Shown one piece after another: positions 54,499 through 62,646 of a DNA stretch of 64,000 bases (within the stretch, counting starts at the first letter, position 1; every line of letters begins with the position of its first letter). The stretch covers positions 2,173,501 to 2,237,500 of the forward strand of contig NZ_CP109787.1 in the NCBI RefSeq assembly GCF_025857195.1, given 5' to 3'. The position numbers were made by a program, and so were the translations under genes. The notes beneath the pieces are model-generated. The model worked only from the letters and a program-made list of their open reading frames with translations. It did not search any database and was not told the origin of the DNA. This DNA is from Leisingera thetidis (lineage in GTDB: Bacteria > Pseudomonadota > Alphaproteobacteria > Rhodobacterales > Rhodobacteraceae).

Positions 54499-54757
54499 GT
54501 GCGCAAATCCGCGGCGGCATTCCGCCAAGTGTTACAGTTTCTGGCAGAACACCGCCAAACCGGCGGTATTTTTGCCGTTCCTCCGCCCTGCCTATTGCAG
54601 AATTTTCCCGGGAAATCTTACACATCCGGCAAATTTCACAGCCGGACGCACACAGGCCATCACCAAACCGCGAGCGGGGTTCGCCCGGACCAGCCCGATG
54701 AACTACTCTTCATCAGGGCACGGGACCCGCGCTTTAACTGAAAATGATTGGACACTC

Positions 54758-56119
54758 ATGACGCATGATATTTTCGGCCAGGACAGCAGCCTGACTGACG
54801 CAGCTGCGCTGCAGGATTGGAATGCCGTGCAGATGGGCGTCCTGGCCCACGCCGCCGTGACCGCCGATCACTTGGGCGCACTGCTGAAGGCAGCGCCGGA
54901 TTTTGCATTGGCCCATGCGATCAAAGGGCTGTCGCTGCTGATGCTGGGCCGCCGTGAACTGCTGCCTGCCGCACGCGAAGCATTGCGCGACGCCAAGGCG
55001 CAGTACCAAGGCGCGCTGCCGCGCGAACGCAAGTATGTCGATGCGCTGGAGAACTGGCTGGCCGGCCGGGCCAGCCAGGCGGTCCGCCGGATGGAGGAAG
55101 TGCTGGACGAGTTCCCCCAGGACACTCTGGCGATGAAGCTGAGCCATGGCATCCGCTTCATCCTGGGCGACCCCGGGGGGATGCGGGCTTCGATCGAACG
55201 GGTGATGCCGGCATATGAGCCGGACCACGCGGGACGCGGATATCTGCTGGGCTGCCATTCCTTTGCGCTGGAGGAGACCGGAGACTACGAACGCGCCGCC
55301 AATACCGGCCGCCAGGCGCTGTGGATGGCGCCGGATGATGCCTGGGGCCTGCACGCGGTGGCGCATGTGCATGACATGACCGGCAACGCCAGATCCGGCC
55401 TCGACTGGCTGGAGGGCCGCGAGCAGGCCTGGGCCCATTGCAACAACTTCCGCTATCACGTCTGGTGGCACAAGGCGCTGATGCATCTGGACCTGGGCCA
55501 GATGGCCGAGGCCATCGCCCTTTACGATACCGAGATCCGCAAGGACAAGACCGACGACTACCGCGACATCTCCAACGCCACGTCGCTGCTGGTGCGGCTG
55601 GAGCTGGAGGGGGTGGACGTCGGCACCCGCTGGGAGGAATTGTCGAATCTCTGTGCCAGCCGCACCGAAGACGGCAGCCTGATTTTTGCCGATCTGCACT
55701 ACCTATTGGCGCTGACCGGCCACCGCAAGGAAGACGCGCACAAGCTGGTTCAGCGGATTCACGCCGACGCCGAAAGGGGCGGTTCCGAGGCCTGCGCGCG
55801 CATGGCCGATCCCGGCTGCGCCGCCGCCGACGGGCTGGAAGCCTTCGGAGACGGTAATTACAAGGCTGCTTTCGCCCATTTGTCGGCAGCCCGCGGCACA
55901 CTGCAGCTGGCAGGCGGCAGCCATGCGCAACGCGATGTATTCGAACGCATTACCATCGACGCCGGCCTGCGTGCAGGCCAGCTTGACGCGGTCGAGGCAA
56001 TACTGGATGACCGCCGAAGCAACCGCGGCGGCACCGAGGACAATTATGCGCTCGCCCGCCGCATTCTGATCGCCGAAGGCCGGAACCCCTCCAGCGCCAA
56101 AAGCGTTCCCGCCGAGTAA
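54758..56119 (+). CDS. Tetratricopeptide-repeat protein (TTC38-like)
   Basis: The 453-residue cytoplasmic protein consists of helical TPR-like repeats, clearest around residues 30-70 (LLKAAPDFALAHAIKGLSLLML), 165-200 (GCHSFALEETGDYERAANTGRQAL) and 235-265 (HKALMHLDLGQMAEAIALYD). It resembles tetratricopeptide-repeat protein 38, whose function is unknown. The ATG at 54758 starts MTHDIFGQDSS. It is followed after 23 bases by opgC, so it may share its transcript. Confidence 0.82.
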   Translation: MTHDIFGQDSSLTDAAALQDWNAVQMGVLAHAAVTADHLGALLKAAPDFALAHAIKGLSLLMLGRRELLPAAREALRDAKAQYQGALPRERKYVDALENWLAGRASQAVRRMEEVLDEFPQDTLAMKLSHGIRFILGDPGGMRASIERVMPAYEPDHAGRGYLLGCHSFALEETGDYERAANTGRQALWMAPDDAWGLHAVAHVHDMTGNARSGLDWLEGREQAWAHCNNFRYHVWWHKALMHLDLGQMAEAIALYDTEIRKDKTDDYRDISNATSLLVRLELEGVDVGTRWEELSNLCASRTEDGSLIFADLHYLLALTGHRKEDAHKLVQRIHADAERGGSEACARMADPGCAAADGLEAFGDGNYKAAFAHLSAARGTLQLAGGSHAQRDVFERITIDAGLRAGQLDAVEAILDDRRSNRGGTEDNYALARRILIAEGRNPSSAKSVPAE

Positions 56120-56142
56120 CACCTCAAGGACCAAGACAACAG

Positions 56143-57405
56143 ATGTCCAGCGTTGCGCCCTTCCCCGGGCCTCAGAAAGACCCAAGTGCCGCCAACCGCG
56201 CAGCCCCACCGCCGGACGCGGCCCAGCCGCGCCTGCGCGATCCGCGGCTCGACTTTTACCGCGGCATTGCCATGTTCATCATCCTGGCGGCTCATATCCC
56301 GGGCAACCGCTGGACCGGCTGGATCCCGGCCCGCTTCGGGTTCTCGGATGCAACCGAGATCTTTGTCTTCTGCTCCGGAATGGCGTCGGCCATTGCCTTC
56401 GGCGGGTCCTTTGCCCGCCAGGGGTGGTGGCTGGGCACGGCCCGCGTCGCCTTCCGCTGCTGGCAGGTGTTCTGGGCCCATATCGGCCTGTTCTTCTTCC
56501 TGGCGATGTCGCTGGCGGCGATCGATCTCCATGGCGGCTTTGAAAAAAGCTATGTCAACTCGCTGAACCTTGGCCATTTCTTCAAGGATCCGATGCCGCA
56601 GATCGTCGGCATCTTCACCCTCACCTATGTGCCGAACTATTTCGACATCCTGCCGATGTACCTGGTGGTGCTGATGATGATGCCGCTGATGATGGGCCTG
56701 GAGAAGGTCGGCCTGTGGGCGGTGGCAACGGTCTCTGTGCTGATCTGGCTGACCGCCAACCCCTATATGATCGGCCTCGGCCCCAATGGCATCTCCTTCC
56801 CGGCTGAACCCTGGTCGGACCGCGAATGGTTCTTCAATCCGCTCGGCTGGCAGCTTTTGTTCTTCACCGGCTTTGCCTTCATGAAGGGCTGGCTGCCGAA
56901 GCCGCCGGTCTCCAGGACGCTGATTGTTCTGGCCGCAGGATTCCTGATCTTCTCGGCCCCCTTCGGCTCCGGCAAGGTTCTGGGCTGGGTCGAAGCCTGG
57001 AACATGGACCTGGCCGAAACCATACGCCCGACCTGGAAAACCACCGCCGAGTGGCGCGAAAAGACCGATTTCGGGCTGCTGCGCTATGCTCATTTCCTGT
57101 CGCTCGCCTACCTGGGCTGGGTTGCGGCCGGGACCGGCGGCAAGCGCCTGATCGCCTCCGGGCAGTCTGCAGGCGCCCGCATCTGGGCGGTGCTGCTGCA
57201 ACTGATCACCAAAGTCGGCCAGCAATCGCTTGCGGTGTTCGTTTTCTCGATGGCGCTTGCCCGGTTCATCGGCTTTGCGCTTGACCAGACCGACCGCGCG
57301 GTTATGACCACGGCATTCGCCAATCTGATTGGCTTTTTCCTAATCATTGGCTGCGCTTACGGCGCTGCCTGGTTCAAGTCACAGCCCTGGAGAGCCAAAA
57401 AATGA
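56143..57405 (+). CDS. opgC: OpgC-type membrane protein for glucan modification
   Basis: The 420-residue membrane protein of the OpgC/acyltransferase-3-like family has about ten helices and the N-terminal signature RLDFYRGIAMFIILAAHIPG. OpgC adds succinyl groups to osmoregulated periplasmic glucans. A Pro/Ala-rich segment of about 35 residues precedes the first helix. It overlaps opgG by four bases (ATGA), which supports the assignment. Confidence 0.9.
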   Translation: MSSVAPFPGPQKDPSAANRAAPPPDAAQPRLRDPRLDFYRGIAMFIILAAHIPGNRWTGWIPARFGFSDATEIFVFCSGMASAIAFGGSFARQGWWLGTARVAFRCWQVFWAHIGLFFFLAMSLAAIDLHGGFEKSYVNSLNLGHFFKDPMPQIVGIFTLTYVPNYFDILPMYLVVLMMMPLMMGLEKVGLWAVATVSVLIWLTANPYMIGLGPNGISFPAEPWSDREWFFNPLGWQLLFFTGFAFMKGWLPKPPVSRTLIVLAAGFLIFSAPFGSGKVLGWVEAWNMDLAETIRPTWKTTAEWREKTDFGLLRYAHFLSLAYLGWVAAGTGGKRLIASGQSAGARIWAVLLQLITKVGQQSLAVFVFSMALARFIGFALDQTDRAVMTTAFANLIGFFLIIGCAYGAAWFKSQPWRAKK

Positions 57406-58910
57406 GCTCTTTGACCCGCCGTTCCTTCCTGGCTGCCGCGCTTGGCAGCACCGCCCTGTCTGCCCTGCCCGGGGCCGCCGGCGAAGCCGAACCCTTCAGC
57501 CGCGATGCGGTGGTGGCCAAGGCCCGCGCCCTGGCCGCCAAACCTTTTGCCGAGCGCCCGATGGTGCCGCAGGACTGGCTGGACCAATCCTACGACGACT
57601 ACAAGGCCCGCTGGTTCCGCACCTCTGATGCGCTGTGGTCCAAGACGGACCGCAGCTACAACGTCGATTTCTTCCTGCCCGGCCTCTACTTCCCGCGCGC
57701 CATCCAGGTGAACACGGTGACGGGCGGCATGGCCGAGCGCGTGCCCTTCGATCTGTCGCTGTTCGACCAGAACGGCAAGGCGCCGGATCTGACGTCCGAA
57801 GGCGACCTCGGCTATTCCGGCCTGCGCCTGCGCACCGACCTGAACGACCCCACCAAGAAGACCGAATTCTGCGTCTTCCAGGGCGCCAGCTACTTCCGCG
57901 CCATCGGCATCGGCAACGCCTACGGGCTGTCGGCCCGCGGCCTGGCGCTGAAGACCGCCGACCCCGAGGGCGAGGAATTCCCCGAGTTCATCGAATTCTG
58001 GCTGGAGGCCCCGGCCCCAGGCCAGCGCCACATGGTGGTGCATGCGCTGATGGACTCGCCCTCCGTCACCGGCGCCTACAAGTTCACTGTCACCCCCGGC
58101 AGCAGCGCGGTGATGGACGTCGAGGCCACGCTGTTTGCCCGCGAGGAGCTGAACCACGCGGGCCTTGCGCCGCTCACCTCGATGTTCCTGTTCGACGCCA
58201 CCAACCGCCACCGCTTTGATGATTTCCGCCCTGCGGTGCATGACAGCGACGGCCTGCTGGTGGTCAATGGCAACGGCGAAACCCTGTGGCGACCGCTGGC
58301 CAACCCCACCCGGCTGCAGGTGTCCTCCTTCATCGACGAAAACCCCCGCGGCTTCGGCCTGATGCAGCGCGCGCGCAAGCTGTCGGATTTCAACGACCTC
58401 GAAGCCTTCTACCACAGCCGCCCCTGCCTGTGGGTGGAACCCAAGGAGGACTGGGGCCAAGGCGCGGTCACCCTGGTGGAAATCCCCGCCGACAAGGAAA
58501 TCTACGACAACATCGTTGCCTACTGGCGCCCGCGCGAACCCTATGCCGCCGGCTCGGAGGTCAGCCTGAACTACCGTCTCACCTGGGGCGAGGAACCGGT
58601 GCTGCCAATGCCGCGGGTGATCGACACCGCCGAGGGCGCGCGGATCTTCGGCGGGCCGGGCCGGATCGTCACCATCGACTTCGACGCCCACCCGCTGTTC
58701 GACGGCGGGCCGGAGACCCTTGACGTGCACATCCACTCTCCCCATGTGGCGACGAGCGAAGGCGTGCTGCAGCGCAACCCGGAAACCGGCGGCCTGCGGC
58801 TTGCCTTCTACTTCGATCCTGGCGAGCAGGATCACGTTGAACTTCGCGCCCAGCTCAGGAAGGACGGCAATGCCGCTTCCGAGGTCTGGCTTTACAGGTG
58901 GACCGCATGA
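57402..58910 (+). CDS. opgG: Periplasmic glucan biosynthesis protein OpgG/MdoG
   Basis: The 502-residue periplasmic protein has a Tat-type signal (LTRRSFLAAALGSTALSALP) and the MdoG fold: QDWLDQSYDDYKARWFR, YFRAIGIGNAYGLSARGLAL, and VNYRLTWGEEP in the variant LNYRLTWGEEP. It is needed for osmoregulated periplasmic glucan synthesis and probably shapes or branches the glucan. It is translationally coupled to opgC before it and to opgH after it. Confidence 0.95.
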   Translation: MSSLTRRSFLAAALGSTALSALPGAAGEAEPFSRDAVVAKARALAAKPFAERPMVPQDWLDQSYDDYKARWFRTSDALWSKTDRSYNVDFFLPGLYFPRAIQVNTVTGGMAERVPFDLSLFDQNGKAPDLTSEGDLGYSGLRLRTDLNDPTKKTEFCVFQGASYFRAIGIGNAYGLSARGLALKTADPEGEEFPEFIEFWLEAPAPGQRHMVVHALMDSPSVTGAYKFTVTPGSSAVMDVEATLFAREELNHAGLAPLTSMFLFDATNRHRFDDFRPAVHDSDGLLVVNGNGETLWRPLANPTRLQVSSFIDENPRGFGLMQRARKLSDFNDLEAFYHSRPCLWVEPKEDWGQGAVTLVEIPADKEIYDNIVAYWRPREPYAAGSEVSLNYRLTWGEEPVLPMPRVIDTAEGARIFGGPGRIVTIDFDAHPLFDGGPETLDVHIHSPHVATSEGVLQRNPETGGLRLAFYFDPGEQDHVELRAQLRKDGNAASEVWLYRWTA

Positions 58911-60784
58911 ACACATGTGACCTGATGCCCCCGGAGCAGCCGCTGGCGATGCCGGAGCAGGACTTCAGCAAGGATTTCAGGGACGCAGCCGCCCCCGGCG
59001 ATGCGGCGCCCCGCCAGGTGGCGCTGTGGCGCCTGCTGGCCTTTTCGCCGGCGATGGCGGCAACCGGCGTGCTCACCTGGGTGATGCAGGGCTGGTTCAC
59101 CGCTGACGGGTTTTCGGTGCTGGAGCTGATCCTGCTGGCGCTGATCGCCTTCAACTTCTTCTGGATCGCCTTCACCGTCTCCACCGTGCTCCTGGGCCTC
59201 TACGGCCTGTCGCGGCGGGAACGGACCCTGGCCCGCGGCCCGGCGCGGCCGATGAAGGTGGCGCTGCTGATGCCGGTCTACAACGAGGTGCCCTGGTATG
59301 TCCTGGGCAACGCCCAGACCATGCTGCAGGAGCTGCACGGCCGCGGCGGCCAGCACGAATACGCGATGTTCATCCTGTCGGACACCCGCGACGATGCGAT
59401 TGCCGAACAGGAGCGCGCCAGCGTCGAGGCGCTGCGCACGATGCTGCCGCAGGGCACAGAGCTCTACTACCGCCGCCGCGCCGACAATGAGGGCCGCAAG
59501 GTCGGCAACATCTCCGACTGGGTGCGCCGCTGGGGCGCGGATTACGAGGCGATGCTGGTGCTGGATGCCGACAGCCTGATGACCGGCCGCGCCATTGCGC
59601 GGCTGGCCGATGCGCTGGCGCGCGATCCAAGCGCCGGGCTGATCCAGAGCTACCCGCAGCTGATCGGCGCCCAGTCGGTCTTTGGCCGCATGCAGCAGTT
59701 CGCCAACGGCGTCTATGGCCTCGCCCTGGCCGAGGGGCTGGCCCGCTGGGCCGGCCACGAGGGCAACTACTGGGGCCACAACGCCATCATCCGCACCCGC
59801 GCCTTTGCCGCCTGCGCCGGCCTGCCGCTCTTGCGCTCGCGCTTCGGCGGCGGCGGCAAGCTGATCATGAGCCATGATTTCGTCGAGGCGGGCCTGCTGC
59901 GCCGGGCCGGCTGGTCGGTGCGCTTCCTGCCCCGCATCCGCGGCTCCTACGAGGAAACGCCTGCCACCCTGATCGACCATATCCTGCGCGACCGGCGCTG
60001 GTGCCAGGGCAACCTGCAGCACCTCAACCTGCTGCATGCCAAGGGCTTCCGCGCGATCTCGCGCTTTCACCTGTTTGCCGGTGCGATCGGCTATCTGATG
60101 GCACCGGTGTGGTTTGCGCTGCTGGTGCTCTGGGCCATCATCGGCCGCAGCGAGGAAGCCTCGGTGATCAGCTACTTCAGCGAGGCCAACCCGTTCCGCC
60201 CCAGCTGGCCGGACATGTCCGAGCCCAAGCATGTGCTGGTCATCCTCTTGATCTACGCAATGCTGCTGGCGCCCAAGATGCTGGCAGCAGCAGCGCTGCC
60301 GCTGACCGGCAGCCGCTTTTCGGAATACGGCGGCCCGGTGCATTTCGCGCTGTCCTTCGTTTCCGAAGTGGTGCTGGCCATTCTCTATGCGCCGATCCTG
60401 ATGGTGCAGCAGATGATCGCGGTGTTCCGCACAGCACTTGGCCTGCAGCGCGGCTGGGCGCCGCAGGCGCGCGACGGCGGCAGCTATTCCTTGCGCACGC
60501 TGATCGCCTGCCACGCGCTGGAAACCGTCAGCGGCATCGCACTCTGGGCCGGGATCCTCTCGGGCACCGTGTCGCTGTGGCTGGCGCCGATTGCGCTGTC
60601 GCTGGTGCTGGCGGTGCCGCTGTCGGCGCTGTCCGGCGTCAAGACGGTGAACCGCATCCGCAACTGGATGGCCACCCGCGAGGAGTTCACCGAGCCCCAG
60701 ATCACCCGCGCCGCCCGTGTTGCGCGGGCCGATCTGAAAGCCCTGCTGGACGGCAGCACCGCCCGCGGCACCCCGGCAGAGTAA
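58907..60784 (+). CDS. opgH: Glucan glucosyltransferase OpgH/MdoH
   Basis: The 625-residue inner-membrane GT2 glucosyltransferase builds the beta-glucan backbone from UDP-glucose. It has the pattern VALLMPVYNEVP, the DADSLMTG metal motif, the acceptor region and the processive RRWCQGNLQHL motif, with about seven membrane helices. The ATG at 58907 overlaps the opgG stop; a GTG three codons earlier is possible. It is shorter than E. coli OpgH (847 residues) because the long cytoplasmic N-terminus is missing. Confidence 0.95.
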   Translation: MNTCDLMPPEQPLAMPEQDFSKDFRDAAAPGDAAPRQVALWRLLAFSPAMAATGVLTWVMQGWFTADGFSVLELILLALIAFNFFWIAFTVSTVLLGLYGLSRRERTLARGPARPMKVALLMPVYNEVPWYVLGNAQTMLQELHGRGGQHEYAMFILSDTRDDAIAEQERASVEALRTMLPQGTELYYRRRADNEGRKVGNISDWVRRWGADYEAMLVLDADSLMTGRAIARLADALARDPSAGLIQSYPQLIGAQSVFGRMQQFANGVYGLALAEGLARWAGHEGNYWGHNAIIRTRAFAACAGLPLLRSRFGGGGKLIMSHDFVEAGLLRRAGWSVRFLPRIRGSYEETPATLIDHILRDRRWCQGNLQHLNLLHAKGFRAISRFHLFAGAIGYLMAPVWFALLVLWAIIGRSEEASVISYFSEANPFRPSWPDMSEPKHVLVILLIYAMLLAPKMLAAAALPLTGSRFSEYGGPVHFALSFVSEVVLAILYAPILMVQQMIAVFRTALGLQRGWAPQARDGGSYSLRTLIACHALETVSGIALWAGILSGTVSLWLAPIALSLVLAVPLSALSGVKTVNRIRNWMATREEFTEPQITRAARVARADLKALLDGSTARGTPAE

Positions 60785-60792
60785 AGCGGAAC

Positions 60793-60978
60793 ACTCCCGC
60801 GCCCGCAGGACGCCCCGGCTGCGCCGGACCGTCCCTGGCGGCCTTGGGCCCGGCGCCGCGCTGCCGCGCGGCGCGGTTGCACAAAACCGCCAAGGCATGC
60901 CCCCAAAAACTATACTGCCTGCATAGAACCGCGGCAGCGCGCCCTCCGGGCGCGCTGCCCGGCCCAACGCTTTGGCGG
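60793..60978. repeat. Structured dispersed repeat, interrupted copy
   Basis: The left part repeats the copy at 6997-7094: CTCCCGCGCCCGCAGG, a hairpin CCGGC-TGC-GCCGG in place of ATCAGC-TGTT-GCTGAT, then GGCGGCC and the identical 18-base arm TTGGGCCCGGCGCCGCGC (60844-60861). The right arm is broken after about nine bases. About 85 bases then follow with their own hairpin GGCAGCGCGCCC-TCC-GGGCGCGCTGCC (60933-60959), before GGCCCAAC resumes. CCGCCAA (60887-60893) can pair with TTGGCGG (60972-60978). Confidence 0.65.
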
Positions 60979-61062
60979 AAATCTGTGATTTACGGTCAAA
61001 GGGGCGGGAGCACCGCGCCGCCGCCGGACGCCTCCCCCCAATGCCCGGCGGCCTGCGGACGG

Positions 61063-61902
61063 TCAGCGCACAGCCGGTTCATCCTCGAACCAGTCCGCCA
61101 GCCAGCCGGCCCAGCCCTTGGGCACCGCATGGCCGCCGTCGAACAGCACCAGTTCGACCTCTGCGCCCGGACCGCACAGCCAGCGGCGATGCAGCAGGCC
61201 ATCCCCGCCCCAAGCCTTGGCCGGCGCATGCGAGCCGCAGCCATTGGCCTCGCGCCAGAGCTCCAGCCCGGCAAAAACATCGCCCTGCTCCCAGCGGCCG
61301 CCGCCCAGGATCCGGCCCTCCAGCGGCACCACCTCGTCGCGCCAGCCATGCACCTGCAACAGCCGCACCGGTCCCTTGCAGGTCTCCGGCTGCGGCCGCC
61401 AGAACGCGCCTGACACCGGCGCATAAGCCGCAAACGCCCCGGGATCGCGGCAGGCCAGGTAGTGCACCATGAAGGCGCCGGCCGAGAAACCGGCCAGAAC
61501 AGTCTGCGCCCGGGACGTGCCGAACCGGTCCGAGGCATCCGCCAGCACCGAGGCGAAGAACGCGCCGTCGTCGCGGCCCTCCTCGAAGGGGCCGAAGCCC
61601 CAGCTCTGCGGCCCGGCGCCGTTGCGCTTGCGGCCCTCGGGCGCAATCACCGCATAGCCGCGCTCCGTCAGCCCCTCAGCCAAGCCTGTGTTCCGCAGCA
61701 CCTGCGCGCCGCTGCCGCCATAGCCATGCAGGAACATCACCACCGGAGCAGGCGCGCCACGGTCCTGAGGCAAGACAATGTGATAGCGGCCTTCTTCCAC
61801 CTCGCAGGCCTCCGGCGCCGCTGCGCAGCCCGCCGCGGCACCGCTGCCCAAGACCGCCGCCAGCACCACCAGGGCGGCACCCGTTTTCAGCCCCGCCATC
61901 AT
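61063..61902 (-). CDS. Secreted alpha/beta hydrolase, PHB-depolymerase/feruloyl-esterase (LpqC-like) family
   Basis: The 279-residue exported protein has a signal sequence (about residues 5-25) ending near AAGC, which could be a lipobox. The hydrolase core has MFLHGYGGSGAQ (oxyanion), the nucleophile in LAGFSAGAFMV and the histidine in DGGHAVP. It probably cleaves short esters. Its start overlaps the rhodanese stop (ATGATGA); the second of two adjacent ATG codons (61899) is an alternative. Confidence 0.8.
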   Translation of the reverse strand: MMAGLKTGAALVVLAAVLGSGAAAGCAAAPEACEVEEGRYHIVLPQDRGAPAPVVMFLHGYGGSGAQVLRNTGLAEGLTERGYAVIAPEGRKRNGAGPQSWGFGPFEEGRDDGAFFASVLADASDRFGTSRAQTVLAGFSAGAFMVHYLACRDPGAFAAYAPVSGAFWRPQPETCKGPVRLLQVHGWRDEVVPLEGRILGGGRWEQGDVFAGLELWREANGCGSHAPAKAWGGDGLLHRRWLCGPGAEVELVLFDGGHAVPKGWAGWLADWFEDEPAVR

Positions 61903-62372
61903 CCCTCCCATCGGGCCACCGGCAGGTTGCCCGCAATCCAGCCCGGGCCCGCGGCGGAGCCCAGCATGCCTTCGGGCACGTCGATCACATTGACGAACCC
62001 CGCATCCGCCAGCGCCCGGGTCAGCCGCGCCGAGCGCACCCCGCGGGCGCAGATCAGCGCCACCGGCACCGAACGGTCCGGCCCGGCAACGGCCTGCAGT
62101 GCGGCAACAAAGTCCTCCCGGCGCATATCGATCTGATGGCTGCCCACCGGCACCCCTGATGCGCGCCATTCCTGCGGCGTGCGGATGTCCACCAGGACAA
62201 TGCCGCCTTCCCGGGCCGCCGCAAAGGCCTCTGCCGCCGTAAGCCGCGGCTGATCGTGACCGGGCGGCTGCCTGCGCTGCCACCAGTAGCCAAATCCGCC
62301 GGCAGCCGCCGCGCCCGCCAGCAGCATCCGCCGCCGCGTGATCCGTGGGTGTTCTGCCTGTGCTCCGGGCAT
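61899..62372 (-). CDS. Rhodanese-domain protein with Tat-like signal
   Basis: The 157-residue protein has an N-terminal ITRRRMLLAGAAAAGGFGYW signal or anchor and a single rhodanese domain (about 44-157). Its loop is LICARGVRSARL, with the catalytic cysteine in CARGVR, and it has the CH2-like VDIRTPQEW motif. It may handle sulfane sulfur in the periplasm. The ATG at 62372 follows GGAGACAGG. It is coupled to the hydrolase gene downstream. Confidence 0.85.
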   Translation of the reverse strand: MPGAQAEHPRITRRRMLLAGAAAAGGFGYWWQRRQPPGHDQPRLTAAEAFAAAREGGIVLVDIRTPQEWRASGVPVGSHQIDMRREDFVAALQAVAGPDRSVPVALICARGVRSARLTRALADAGFVNVIDVPEGMLGSAAGPGWIAGNLPVARWEG

Positions 62373-62540
62373 CCTGTCTCCGCGACTCCGCTTTGCACCC
62401 CGCGACCGGGGCTTGCCCACAGATCTAGCAGCTTGGCTGCCGCCAATCACCAGAAACAGCCGGTTTCCGCTGGTCAAGTTCTTGTTATTGGGCGCCCGCT
62501 GCCCAATTATGCCCGTAACAAGCGTACCCCCCCGCTCCGG

Positions 62541-62562
62541 CCTGCGGCATTCTTGCCGCAAC
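62541..62562. other. Hairpin in the rhodanese-mrpA divergent gap
   Basis: TGCGGCA (62543-62549) and TGCCGCA (62554-62560) enclose TTCT and are flanked by GC-rich complementary bases. It has no T-run and lies in the 274-base region from which both neighbours start. It could also be a chance GC palindrome. Confidence 0.35.
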
Positions 62563-62646
62563 CGGGGCGGCGGGGGTGGTTCTGGGCAGAAAAATTGCTT
62601 AGCACTGAACAAAAATCGACGCGCCAACCCGACAGGAGACCTGCAC

